Below are positions 35,038 through 45,236 of a stretch of 64,000 bases of DNA, piece after piece (within the stretch, counting starts at the first letter, position 1; each line of letters begins with the position of its first letter). A model generated the notes under the pieces. That model made no database searches, was not told the DNA's origin, and saw only the letters and a list, made by a program, of their open reading frames with translations. Origin of the DNA: JAJXWB01 sp037044955 (GTDB lineage: Bacteria; Pseudomonadota; Alphaproteobacteria; Rhizobiales; Beijerinckiaceae); the NCBI GenBank assembly GCA_037044955.1, contig JBAOHX010000001.1, forward strand, positions 62,001 to 126,000. The letters run 5' to 3'. Position numbers and translations under genes: made by a program.

Positions 35038-38000
35038 TTGGCTATCAAGGTCGCGCTGCGTCACCTCACGTCTTACTCCTACGATCGCCAGGTCGCGATC
35101 GGGCCGCAGGTCGTCCGCCTGCGGCCCGCGCCGCACTGCCGCACGAAGGTCCTCAGCTATTCGCTCAAGGTTTCGCCCGAAAACCATTTCGAGAACTGGC
35201 AGCAGGACCCGCACGGCAATTGGCAGGCGCGCTGCGTTTTTCCGGACAAGGCCGATCACCTGCGCATCGAGGTCGATCTCGTCGCGGAAATGGCGACCTT
35301 CAATCCCTTCGACTTCTTCATCGAGCCCTATGCCGAGAATTTTCCGTTCCGGTACGAGCCAAATCTCGCCGCCGAACTCGCGCCCTATCTCGAACTCGAG
35401 CCCTGCGGGCCGACCCTCGACGCCTATGTCGCGGGCGTTTCGCGCGCGCCGAAACAGCTCGCCAGTTTCCTGGTCGACCTGAACCTCCAGCTCCACAAGG
35501 ACATTCGCTACGTCATCCGCATGGAGCCGGGCGTGCAGGCGCCCGACGAAACGCTGACGCTGCGCTCGGGCTCCTGCCGCGATTCCGCGTGGGCTGCTGG
35601 TCCAGATTTTCCGCCGCCTCGGCCTCGCCGCACGCTTCGTGTCCGGCTACCTCATCCAGTTGAAGCCCGATCTCACGACCATCGAGGGGCCGCAGGGCGC
35701 CGATCACGATTTCACCGATCTGCACGCCTGGGCGGAAGTCTACGTGCCCGGCGCCGGCTGGATCGGCCTCGACGCGACCTCGGGCCTTCTCTGCGCCGAA
35801 GGCCATCTGCCGCTCGCCGCCACGCCGCATTACCGCTCGGCCGCGCCGATCGAGGGCATGGTCGATTTCGCGCAGACGACCTTCCATTTCGAGATGCACG
35901 TCGACCGCATCGACGAGGCGCCGCGCATCACGCGGCCTTTCGACGACGCGGACTGGCGCAAGGCTCGACGCGCTCGGCGACAAGGTCGACGCGCGATCTC
36001 GTCGCCAACGACGTGCGGCTCACCATGGGCGGCGAACCGACCTTCGTCTCGATCGACGATTTCCAGTCGGACGAATGGAATACAGGCGCGGTCGGCCCGA
36101 CCAAGAAAGGCCTGGCGGACCAGCTCATCCGCCGCTTGCGTGAAAAATTCGCGCCGGGCGGGCTGCTGCACTATGGGCAAGGCAAGTGGTATCCGGGCGA
36201 GAGCCTGCCGCGCTGGGCGCTCGCGCTCTACTGGCGCAAGGACGGCGCGCCGATCTGGCGCGACGCCGACCTGATCGCGCCCGTCGACAATCCGCCGCCC
36301 GCGACCGTCGAAATGGCGGGTGTCGTCGCCTGCAAGGTGGCGGACGAACTGGGCGTCGGCGCCGACTTCGTCGTGCCGGCCTACGAGGACGAGGACTATT
36401 GGGCGAAGAAACTCGCCGAACTGCCCGCCAACGTCACGACCGACGATTCAAAACTCGAGGACATCGAAGTCGCGCGAGCGCATGAAGCGCACTTTTTCAC
36501 GCGGGCTGGATAGTCCGTCGGGCTTCGTCCTGCCGATCCAGCGCTGGAACGCCGAGGCGAAAGGCCGCCGCTGGCGCTCGGAAAAATGGAAGCTGCGCAA
36601 GGACAAGTTCTATCTCGCTCCGGGCGACTCGCCGGTCGGCTTCCGCCTGCCATTGTCGTCGCTGCCCTGGGTTCCGCCCTCGGCCTATCCCTACATACAC
36701 GCGCAGGACCCGCTGGAGCCGCGCGGGCCGCTGCCGGCGGGCTTCCAGCCGGTGCAGGCTGTCGTTGCGCAAGAGGCGAGCGCCGCGCAACAAGACCAGA
36801 TCGAGCAGGTCGCGGTGGAAGGCGCCGTGCGCACGGCGCTGACCATCGAGCCGCGCGACGGCGCGCTCTGCGTCTTCATGCCGCCGGTCGAGAAGATCGA
36901 GGACTATCTCGAACTCGTGGAATGCATCGAACGTTGCGCGCGAGAACTCGGCGCCAGGGTGCATATCGAGGGCTATCCGCCGCCCTTCGATCCGCGCATC
37001 GACGTCATCAAGGCGACGCCCGATCCCGGCGTCATCGAGGTCAACGTCCATCCGGCGTCGAACTGGCGCGAGGCCGTCGACACGACGGTCGCGCTCTACG
37101 ACCAGGCGCGCGCGTGCCGGCTCGGCGCCGACAAGTTCATGATCGACGGCCGCCACACCGGCACCGGCGGCGGCGCGCATGTGGTCGTCGGCGGCGCCTC
37201 GCCCGCGGATTCGCCCTTCCTGCGCCGGCCGGACCTGCTCAAGAGCGTCATCCTCTACTGGCAGCGCCATCCCGCGCTGTCCTACCTGTTCTCCGGCCTG
37301 TTCATCGGGCCGACGAGCCAGGCGCCGCGCGTCGATGAAGCCCGCCACGACACGCTCTACGAACTGGAAATCGCGCTCGCGCAGACGCCGGCGCCGGGGC
37401 AGGGAACTTCGCCGCCGCCGTGGCTGGTCGACCGGCTCTACCGCAACCTGCTGACCGACGTGACCGGCAATACGCATCGCGCGGAAATCTGCATCGACAA
37501 GCTCTATTCGCCGGATTCCTCGTCCGGCCGTCTCGGCCTCGTCGAATTCCGCGCCTTCGAAATGCCGCCGGATGCGCGCATGTCGCTCGCCCAGCAACTC
37601 CTCATCCGCGCGCTCGTCGCCATGTTCTGGCGCGAGCCGCAGCAGGGCGGTCTCGTGCGCTGGGGAACCGCGCTGCACGACCGTTTCATGCTGCCGCATT
37701 TCGTCTGGGAGGATTTCCTCTCGGTGCTCGCCGACCTCAAGGCAGTGGGCTACGATTTCGATCCCCTCTGGTACGAGGCGCAGCGCGAATTCCGCTTCCC
37801 CGTCTACGGCGCGGTCGACCACGGCGGCGTGAAGCTCGAATTGCGTCAGGCGCTCGAGCCCTGGCATGTGCTCGGCGAGATGGGCGCGGCCGGCGGCACG
37901 GTGCGCTACGTCGATTCCTCGGTCGAGCGCCTGCAGGTGAAGGCCTCGGGCTTCGTGCCCGGCCGCCACGCCATCGTCTGCAACGGCCGCCGCTTGCCGA

Positions 38001-38344
38001 TGACCGGGACGGGCGTGTCGGGCGAGGCGGTCGCGGGCGTGCGCTTCAAGGCGTGGCGGCCGGCCGAGGGCCTGCACCCGACGCTTCCCGCGCAGGCGCC
38101 GCTTACCTTCGACATCTGCGATCTCTGGAACGGGCGTTCGCTCGGCGGCTGCGTCTATCACGTCGCCCATCCCGGCGGCCGCAATTACGAGACCTATCCC
38201 GTCAATTCCTACGAGGCGGAGGCCAGGCGCCTCGCCCGCTTCCAGGCTTTCGGCCACACGCCCGGCAAGAGCGCGCCGCCGCCGGCCGAAGCGACGGGGG
38301 AATTCCCGCTGACGCTGGATTTGCGGCGCGGCGCTCTTTCGTAG
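35038..38344 (+). CDS. Transglutaminase-like / DUF2126 protein (four +1 frameshifts)
   Basis: About 1100 residues after correcting extra bases near 35592, 35963, 35990 and 36478. Order: an N-terminal bacterial transglutaminase beta-domain (HLTSYSYDRQVAIGPQVVRL), a cysteine-protease-like core with Cys in LRSGSCRDSAW (about 180), His in LHAWAEVYVPGAGW (about 228) and Asp in GLDATSGLLC. Then comes the DUF2126 part from VRLTMGGEPTFVSIDD to the end (GTGGGAHVVVGGASPADSPF; YLFSGLFIGPTSQAPRVDEA). The catalytic triad is intact. Family members are uncharacterised, probably cytoplasmic peptidases or amide-forming enzymes acting with ATP-grasp and alpha-E proteins, which are not in this window. The start is probably TTG 35038, five bases after GGGGA, giving MAIKVALRHLTSY; no suitable ATG exists. 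Confidence 0.85.
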
Positions 38345-38364
38345 CGCCGGCGATCAAGCGAATT

Positions 38365-38392
38365 TTAACCATAACCGGGCATTCATGGTTAA
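38365..38392 (+). promoter_or_regulatory. TTAACCAT inverted repeat upstream of a lipoprotein gene
   Basis: TTAACCAT (38365-38372) is mirrored exactly by ATGGTTAA (38385-38392). TTAA occurs at 38365, 38389 and 38413, exactly 24 bases apart. TTAACCAT-like half sites are associated with CtrA-type control in alphaproteobacteria, but here the N7 spacing is absent. The structure is seen, the regulator is a guess. Confidence 0.4.
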
Positions 38393-38420
38393 CCGAACCT
38401 GAAACCCCGGGGTTAAGCAC

Positions 38421-38855
38421 ATGCGTGCGATCAGCGTCGCCATCCTGTCCACGGCTCTTCTGGCCGGAGGTTGTGCGAAGAAGGCCAACGACATTCAGGC
38501 CAATTATCAGGACCCGCGCCGCTTCAACTCCTACCTGTGCCACCAGTTGCGCGATGCGGCCGAGCGCGTCGCCGGCGTCGCGGGCGAGGCCTACGACGAG
38601 CAGAATTCCAAGAGTTCGGTCGCCGGCGTCATCACGGTGCCGAAATCCTGGTTCCGCACCGGCAATTCCAGCGACGTCGTCGTCGCGCGCGCCAAGGGCG
38701 ACATGCAGGCGATCGAGACGGCGAGCCAGCGGAAAAATTGCGGCGTCCTGTTCCGGCCGGGAACCGAAGGCGCGCCGCCGCAGTTTACTGGCGCAAAGCC
38801 CATGGTCGCAGGGCCGGGCGGGACGAAGTCCATCTATAATTCGCCCCGCTTCTGA
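38421..38855 (+). CDS. Hypothetical lipoprotein
   Basis: The 144-residue protein begins with a lipoprotein signal (MRAISVAILSTALLAGGCAK) with a lipobox LAGGC and Cys at position 18. The residue after the Cys is Ala, so outer-membrane localisation is likely. The mature part is mixed polar (NYQDPRRFNSYLCHQLRDAA) with two further Cys and no recognised domain. It follows the transglutaminase gene by 76 bases with its own palindromic upstream region. The function is unknown. Confidence 0.7.
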   Translation: MRAISVAILSTALLAGGCAKKANDIQANYQDPRRFNSYLCHQLRDAAERVAGVAGEAYDEQNSKSSVAGVITVPKSWFRTGNSSDVVVARAKGDMQAIETASQRKNCGVLFRPGTEGAPPQFTGAKPMVAGPGGTKSIYNSPRF

Positions 38856-38882
38856 TCCTATGCCGGGCGGCCGGAGGAAGCC

Positions 38883-39170
38883 ATGAGCGAACCGAACGCC
38901 ATCGCCGAGGCGCGCGCCCGCCTGCTTGCGGCAGGCGTTACCCGGGACGATCTCGCCTGGTTCGAGAGCCTCGGCTGGAACGACGCCAGCGTGCCGCGCG
39001 TCGCGGCCGAAGCCGACCTCGCCGACTTGCGGCGCCGCGAGGAGAAGCTCAACGCTTCGGTCGCGCATCTGTCCTTCGCCGAGCGCGCCGCCTCGCCGGA
39101 AGGAAAGCTCGCCGCCGCCATCGGCGCGCGCATCGCCGACTGGAACGACCGGGACGAGACGGACGACTGA
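38883..39170 (+). CDS. Hypothetical 95-residue soluble protein
   Basis: A small acidic, probably helical protein (AIAEARARLLAAGVTRDDLA; LADLRRREEKLNASVAHLSF; ending DRDETDD). I recognise no family. The start is well supported by GGAGGA seven bases before the ATG. It follows the lipoprotein gene by 27 bases, so the two may be co-transcribed. No signal peptide or membrane segment. Confidence 0.6.
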   Translation: MSEPNAIAEARARLLAAGVTRDDLAWFESLGWNDASVPRVAAEADLADLRRREEKLNASVAHLSFAERAASPEGKLAAAIGARIADWNDRDETDD

Positions 39171-39306
39171 GTCCCGCGCTGGGCGGCAAATGACGCAACG
39201 TCCTCAATATTTTGGCGAAATTGTAACGAAGTCGCAGGGATTGGCTTGTAGCTTTCCCGGATCGACCCGGGCCGTTCGGCCGGGCCGTTTCGGTTGAGGA
39301 CACCTG

Positions 39307-39471
39307 ATGAAGGCTCGCATTGTACGGTTCTTGCGCTGCCGCTCCGGCGCGTCGGCGACCGAATACGGCCTTCTGGCGATGGGCATGGCCGCCTTCATCG
39401 TGGCCGCTTCCAAGATGGTCGGCACGGCGCTCAACGTCGTCCTGAGCAAGCTGTCGAACAACGTGACCTGA
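39307..39471 (+). CDS. Flp/Fap-type pilin (type IVb pilin-like, 54 residues)
   Basis: This short gene encodes a Flp pilin-like peptide: a basic leader (MKARIVRFLRCRSGA), the signature SATEYGLLAMGMAAFIVAAS with the Glu-Tyr pair found after the prepilin cleavage site, and a short tail (LSKLSNNVT). The family is processed by a TadV/CpaA peptidase and assembled by the Tad machinery into adhesive pili. Length is normal for Flp. TGAGGAC precedes the ATG. No tad/cpa genes are in the window; the gene lies alone ahead of the polysaccharide locus. It is too short for standard ORF cut-offs and easily missed. Confidence 0.83.
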   Translation: MKARIVRFLRCRSGASATEYGLLAMGMAAFIVAASKMVGTALNVVLSKLSNNVT

Positions 39472-39667
39472 CCGACGCCTGCGCCGCCCGTCTCGCGGCC
39501 GTGGTGAATTTACCGTTAAAGCCGAAAATTCGGGAGATTTGGCGCCGCCGCCCTATAGCTGTAGGCGAGGGTCGCGCACGCGCGCGCCGCAACGAGATGC
39601 GCGGCATGAATTTCCTGTTCGCTCGGAGCTTCCGGCGCAAGCCGCCCGAACGCGCGGCGAGGCGCCG

Positions 39668-40945
39668 ATGAGGCTGCTCGCGATCCATCGGCTGCATCAT
39701 CGCAAGGGCGGCGCCGAAGGCGTCCATCTCGACCACCTCGCCCTGTTTCGCGAGCGCGGCTGGGATTGCGCGGAATTCGCGATGGACCATCCCGACAACG
39801 AGCCGTCCGACTGGAGCGACTATTTCCCCGAGCGTTTCGAGCCGCCTTCGGGCTTCAGTGGGCTCGCGTCTCTGCCCCGCTTCTTCCACTCCGGCGAAGC
39901 GCGCGAAAAGTTCACCCGGCTGCTCGACGATTTCCGTCCCGACATCATCCACGCGCACGGCGTCTATCACCATCTCACCAACGCCATTCTCAAGCCGGCG
40001 CGCGAGCGCGGCGTGCCGATGGTCTATACGCTGCACGACTACAAGCTGATCTGCCCCGCCTATCATTTCTACACGGAACGGCTCGGCGTCTGCGAGCAAT
40101 GTCGCGGCGGGCGCCAGTGGCGCTGCCTCGTCAATCGCTGCACGCACGGCTCGCTGGCGATGGACGCGCTCTATGCCCTCGACGGCTTCATCCAGTGGCG
40201 CGTCGGCGCGCTGCGCGACGCGGTGTCGCGTTTCATCGGGCCCGCGCGCTTCATCGTCGACAAATTCGCGGAGCACGGCTTCGCGCCGGAAAAGCTGCGC
40301 TACATCCCGAACTTCTTCGAGAGCGCGGACGATGCGGCCGTCGATCCCGCCGAGGTCGCGGCGTTGCGTGAAAAATACGGACGCCATGTCCTGTTCTTCG
40401 GCCGTCTTTCGCCGGAAAAGGGCGTCGATTTTCTCATCGACGCCTGCGCCGCCGCGGGCGTTCCGCTGGTCGTCGTCGGCGACGGGCCCAAGCGCGCCGA
40501 ATTGCAGGCGCGGGCCGCGGCGCGCGGCGGCGTCTGCGCCTTCGTCGGTCATCTGAAAGGCGCGGCGCTCTGGGCGCATGTCGAGGCGGCGAGCCTCGTC
40601 GCCCTGCCGTCCGTCTGGTACGAGATCGCGCCGAAAAGCATTCTGGAAGCGCAGGCGCGCGGCAAGCCCGCGCTGGTCACCACCATCGGCGGCCTGCCGG
40701 AAATGGTGGAGGACGGCGCGACCGGATTTCTGGCGGCGCCCTCCGATCTCGCCGCGCTCACCGGCGCGCTGCGCCGCGCCTTCGCCATGGACGACGCGGC
40801 GTTGGAGAGAATGGGCGCGCTGGCGCGGAGCCGTGCGACGACGACATTCACGCGCGCGCGCTATTATCGCGAGATGACCCGCCTCTACGCCGAACTGTCG
40901 CCGCGCATCGCGATGCACGTTGCGCGCGAGGCGCAGCCGACATGA
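39668..40945 (+). CDS. GT4-family glycosyltransferase
   Basis: The 425-residue GT-B enzyme has an N-terminal acceptor domain (MRLLAIHRLHHRKGGAEGVH; IIHAHGVYHHLTNAIL; YTLHDYKLICPAYHFY) and a C-terminal nucleotide-sugar domain. The latter has LFFGRLSPEKGVDFLIDA, VVVGDGPKRAEL and the donor-binding SVWYEIAPKSILEAQARGKP of the GT4 EX7E type. It probably adds a sugar to a growing exopolysaccharide repeat unit. A Cys-rich insert (CEQCRGGRQWRCLVNRC) occurs in many such enzymes. Its stop overlaps the ATG of the GMC oxidoreductase gene (ATGA), suggesting coupling. The start at 39668 begins at the family N-terminus. Confidence 0.9.
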   Translation: MRLLAIHRLHHRKGGAEGVHLDHLALFRERGWDCAEFAMDHPDNEPSDWSDYFPERFEPPSGFSGLASLPRFFHSGEAREKFTRLLDDFRPDIIHAHGVYHHLTNAILKPARERGVPMVYTLHDYKLICPAYHFYTERLGVCEQCRGGRQWRCLVNRCTHGSLAMDALYALDGFIQWRVGALRDAVSRFIGPARFIVDKFAEHGFAPEKLRYIPNFFESADDAAVDPAEVAALREKYGRHVLFFGRLSPEKGVDFLIDACAAAGVPLVVVGDGPKRAELQARAAARGGVCAFVGHLKGAALWAHVEAASLVALPSVWYEIAPKSILEAQARGKPALVTTIGGLPEMVEDGATGFLAAPSDLAALTGALRRAFAMDDAALERMGALARSRATTTFTRARYYREMTRLYAELSPRIAMHVAREAQPT

Positions 40946-42640
40946 TCCGCGACTTCGCCGCGACCTCGAGCGAGACGGGATGCGAGACCTGCATCATCGG
41001 CTCGGGGCCGGCCGGCATCACGCTGGCGCTGGAGCTCGCCGCGCGCGGACGTCCCTCGATGCTGCTCGAGTCCGGCGACGAAAAAGCGGGGCCGGCGCAG
41101 GACCTGTCGGCGGCCGAGATCGTCGATCCCGCCGTGCATGACGACATGAGCATCGCGGTCGCCCGCCGTTTCGGCGGCGCCTCCAATCTCTGGGGCGGGC
41201 GCTGCATGCCGCTCGACCCCGGCGATTTCGCGCCGCGTCCGTTCGCGCACGACACGCGCTGGCCCATCTCCTTCGCCGATATCGCGCCCTACTACGCCGC
41301 CGCTTGCCGCTACGCGACCTGCGGCCTGCCGGTGTTCGAGGCGCCGATGCCGGGCGTGCGCGCCGTCAACGACGATTTCGCCTACGAGTCGATCGAGCGC
41401 GCGAGCAACGTTCCGCGCATGCAGAAGGCGCACGCGCGCGCGCTCGCCGCCTCGCGGCTCGTCGACGTCAGGCTCGGCGCGACGGCGGTCGATCTCGAAC
41501 TTGCCGAGATCCGGCGCGGTCGCCGCCGCCATCGTCGTCGGCCGCGATGGCCTGCGGCGGCGTGTCGTCGCGGATCGCTTCGTCATCGCCGCGGGCGGGC
41601 TGGAATCGACGCGGCTGCTGATGATCGCGCAACGCGCGCGGCCCGGCATGTTCGGCGGCGCCGAGGGACCGCTCGGCCGCTTCTACATGGGCCACATCAT
41701 CGGCGAGATCGCCGACATCTTCTTTCTCGACGATCGCTTCGACGACGCTTTCGATCTTCTGCGCGACGGCGCCGGCTCATACACGCGTCGCCGCTTCACG
41801 CCGAGCCTGAACCTGCAGAAGTCGGAAGGATTGCCCAACGTCAGCTTCTGGCCGATCGTGCCTCCGATCGCCGACCCGCGCCATCGCTCGGGCGCCCTGT
41901 CGGCCGTCGCGCTGGCGCTCTCCACGCCCGTGCTCAAGGACCTGCTTCTGCCGGAAGCGATCCGCATTCGCCACGTCGGACCGCATGTCGACTGGCCGCC
42001 GCATCTGCGCAACGTTCTGTCCGATGCGCCGCGCATGGCCGCCTTCCTGCTGCGCTTCGTCTATCGCCGCTACGTCGCGGCCGAACGCATTCCCGGCTAT
42101 TTCATCCGCAATCGTTCGATGCGTTACGGCCTGTCCTACCATTGCGAACAGAGCCCGCGCGCCGACAGCCGCGTGACGCTGTCTGAGACGACGGACCGGC
42201 TCGGAACGCCGCGCCTGCGCATCGACCTGCGCTTCTCGCGCGAGGACGCGGAAGGCGTGGTGCGCGCGCATGAGCATCTTGGCCGCTGGCTCAACGCTTC
42301 GAAGATCGCCGAAGTGCACTATCGCCAGCCGGAGGCGGAAAATGTCGACGCCGTCGTCGCGCGCATGTCGCACGGCACGCACCAGATCGGCACGGCGCGA
42401 ATGGGCGCGGCACGAGCCGAGGGCGTGGTGGATGGCGACCTGCGCTGCTTCGACGCGCCCAACCTCTTCGTCGCGAGCTCCGCCGTCTTTCCCACGTCGG
42501 GTCAGGCCAATCCGACGCTCTCGATCATCGCCTTCGCCGTGCGGCTGGCGGAGCATCTGGCGCAACGAGAGCGAAAGCAGGACGGCGCTCAGCACGGAGA
42601 GCGCGCATGCGACATGATGCGCGAGATCAACGCGTCGTAA
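40942..42640 (+). CDS. GMC-family FAD-dependent oxidoreductase (frameshifted near 41515)
   Basis: About 565 residues after removing one base near 41515. The N-terminal Rossmann motif is CIIGSGPAGITLALELAARG, followed by RRFGGASNLWGGRCMPLDP. The second frame carries FVIAAGGLESTRLLM, then HGTHQIGTARMG and FVASSAVFPTSGQANPTLSI, the usual C-terminal GMC active-site region with a His and Asn. Such enzymes oxidise alcohols or sugars; in this locus it may oxidise a sugar residue of the polysaccharide or a precursor. It overlaps the glycosyltransferase upstream by four bases and the convergent glycosyltransferase gene by 52 bases. Confidence 0.88.
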
Positions 42641-43680
42641 CGGTCGAGCGCCACGTCGAGCGTGAAGTCTCTCGCCCGCGCCTGACGCGGCGCGGGATCG
42701 CCCGGCGCCTGCAAGGCGGCGTCGATGGCGCGGGCGAGCGCGTCTGCGTCGTCGACGGGAACGACCGCGCCGAGGTCCGGAGAATTGACGATTTCCTGCG
42801 GACCGCCGCAGGCGGTGACGACGCAGGGAAGGCCGCAGGCGAGCGCTTCCACGCAGGCGAGACCGAACGTTTCCTTGAACGAGGCCAGCACGAAGCAGCG
42901 CGCCTGCACAAGGCTTGCAGGCACATCGTAGGAAAAGCCCGGCAGTTCGACGCGGTTCTCGAGTCCGAGTTCGTTCGTCAGCGCCATCAGCGCGCCGCGC
43001 ATCGGGCCTTCGCCGAGAATGCGCAGGCGCGCGCCGGGCGTTTCGACCTTCGCGAATGCGTGAAGCAGCCCGGCGAAATTCTTGTCGGGCGCGAGACGCC
43101 CGATCGCGACGACGACAGGCGCGCGCGCGGCGATTTCGGCCGCGGACCGATCAGGCGGAAACGGATCGGGCGCCGCCGGATTGAAAATCGTGGCGATCCG
43201 GTCCGGCGCGACGCCGAAGCGCGCGATGAGATCGGATCGCAGGCTGTCCGACACGGCGATGGTCCGCGCCGTCGCGTTCGAGAGAAGTCGTGTGAGGCGA
43301 TAGCCGATGTTGCTCAGCCGCTCCTGCTCGCTCTCGTAGAAGCCGTGATAGCCGAGGACGGCGCGGTCGCGTCGCCCCGCAAGCGCGGCCGCGGCCGCGT
43401 GCTTGAGGTTCGACACCGAAATCGCCGACAGGCTGACGTGCGGCTTGCGACGACGCAGATGACCGGCGAGCGCCAGTGTCGCGGCGGCGTGGCCTTTCGG
43501 CAGAACGACGAGCCGCGCTTTGTCGCCGAGAAAGCGGAGGTTCTCCTTCGCCTCGAAATCGACGACGAAATCGACCTCGGCGCCACGTTCGGCGAAGCCG
43601 GCGGCAAGCCGCGCCCACACGCGCTCGGCCCCGCCGCCGACGAGCGCATGTGTGTAGAACAGCAGTCTGCGGGACGTCAT
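42589..43680 (-). CDS. GT4-family glycosyltransferase
   Basis: The 363-residue GT-B transferase has an N-terminal LFYTHALVGGGAERVWARLA and a donor domain with VVAIGRLAPDKNFAGLLHAF, LRILGEGPMRGALMAL and LASFKETFGLACVEALACGLP, the EX7E motif of family GT4. It resembles transferases that add galactose or N-acetyl sugars to cell-surface glycans. ATG 43680 (MTSRRLLFY) is preferred over 43698. It is the only glycosyltransferase of the block on the minus strand among plus-strand neighbours. It is divergent from the GINT1-like gene, with 71 bases between starts. Confidence 0.9.
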   Translation of the reverse strand: MTSRRLLFYTHALVGGGAERVWARLAAGFAERGAEVDFVVDFEAKENLRFLGDKARLVVLPKGHAAATLALAGHLRRRKPHVSLSAISVSNLKHAAAAALAGRRDRAVLGYHGFYESEQERLSNIGYRLTRLLSNATARTIAVSDSLRSDLIARFGVAPDRIATIFNPAAPDPFPPDRSAAEIAARAPVVVAIGRLAPDKNFAGLLHAFAKVETPGARLRILGEGPMRGALMALTNELGLENRVELPGFSYDVPASLVQARCFVLASFKETFGLACVEALACGLPCVVTACGGPQEIVNSPDLGAVVPVDDADALARAIDAALQAPGDPAPRQARARDFTLDVALDRYDALISRIMSHARSPC

Positions 43681-43751
43681 CGGTCGAATCGCGCGCAATC
43701 GTCGAACGCTTGGGTTGTAGGCGATCGGCGCCGCCTTTGGAAACGGGCGCC

Positions 43752-45236
43752 ATGACGTCGGTTCGGCTTCTCCTGCCGCAGGGCGATACGCGCCGCTGGC
43801 ATCTCGCCTTGCGCGACCGGCTGGAGATGGCGGGAACGCGCGTCACGCTGGCGCGAGCGCCCGGCGCGCCGCAGCCGCTGGCCCTGCGTCTTTGCGACGA
43901 GCTCGAACGGCTGATCTATGGCGCGCGCGGTTCCGGCCTGTGCGAAGGCGTCGATGCGCCATTCGTTGAATCAGAAGTTGAAAGCGACGCGATCCTCATC
44001 GACCTCACCGGCGCCGAGACGCCGGCGAAGCACGCGATCGCGCCGCTCTACGACGGCGCGCCGCGGCGATGCGGCGCGCGACGCCGCCTTGCTCGCGGGA
44101 CGAATGCCGCGCGTCGCGTTGGCGCGCGAGACTGAAGGCTGTTTCGAGACGCTCGCCGAAGGTCTGCCGGCGCATGAGCGGCCCTGGTCGCTGCGGGCCG
44201 GCCGCGAGGCGATCGCCGCGCGCATTCTCGTGCTGGCGCCGCTCGCCCTGCGCCAGAGCGCGCGCAGCGAAACGCGCGCGGCCAAGCAAGCGATCCGGCG
44301 CCGCGGCGCCGCGACGTTCCTTGCCGGCGCGCTTGCCGGCCGCGCCCGCGCGCGGCTCGCGCGCCTGCTCGCGCACGACCAGCATTGGCGCATAGGCTGG
44401 CGAGCGCTTGGTCCCAATGGCGGCGCCATGGCGCAACGCGCCTGGGGCGAGGGCGCCTGGACCTGGCTCGCCGACGACCGGCGCCGCTTTTATGCCGATC
44501 CCTTTCCTTTCGCGCACGAGGGACGGCTCTATCTTTTCTGCGAGGAATATCCCTACGCGACGGGCAAGGGCGTCATCTCCGTCTCCGCGCTCGACGGCGC
44601 GGGGCGAGCGGACAATCCGCGCGTGGTTCTGGAAGCCGATCGCCATCTCTCCTATCCCGTCGTTTTCCGGCATGGCGGCGAGATCTGGATGATGCCGGAA
44701 TCCTCCGCCGGCCATCGCCTCGATCTCTATCGCGCCGAACGCTTTCCCGACCGCTGGGTCCGCGACCGCACGCTGATCGAAGGCGTCGCGCTGTCCGACG
44801 CAACGCCCTTTCAAGCCGACGGCCGCTGGTGGCTGACCGCGACCGCTGCGGAAGAGGGCGGTTCGAGCTGGGACTGCCTGTCGCTCTATTGCAGCGAGAG
44901 CCCGCTCGGCCCCTGGACGCGCTGCGGCGAGGGGCCTGTTCTCGTCGACGCCTCCTGCGCGCGTCCTGCCGGCCATGTCCAGTCGATCGGCGGCGCCTTG
45001 TGGCGGCCGGCGCAGGATTGCGTCGGCGGCTATGGCGCGGGGCTTGCGCTCTGCCGCATCGATCATGTCGGCGAGGACGGGTTCGCCCAGACTGTCGCCG
45101 CGCGCCTGCGCCCGCCCGACTGGCGCGCCGCCGGACGGCGTGCATACGCTCAACCTTGGCGGAGGATTCGAATTCATCGACGCTCGCGGGCCGCGAGGCG
45201 GACGCGCAACGTCGGGCGAGTGGAGGCGCGCCATGA
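43752..45236 (+). CDS. Glucosamine-inositolphosphorylceramide-transferase-like (GINT1_N) protein (frameshifted near 44070 and 45130)
   Basis: About 490 residues. After an N-terminal domain (MTSVRLLLPQGDTRRWHLAL; LIDLTGAETPAK) the main part is a five-bladed-propeller-like domain: WRIGWRALGPNGGAMAQRAW, RRFYADPFPFAHEGRLYLFC, YPVVFRHGGEIWMMPESSAG, WWLTATAAEEGGSSWDCLSL, SPLGPWTRCGEGPVLVD. This matches the N-terminal GINT1 family found in rhizobial polysaccharide loci; catalysis is unproven. One extra base occurs near 44070 and one near 45130. The raw frame then runs into the next gene, so a third near 45175 is likely; with it the stop overlaps the GH10 start as ATGA. The C-terminus is therefore uncertain. 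Confidence 0.72.
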
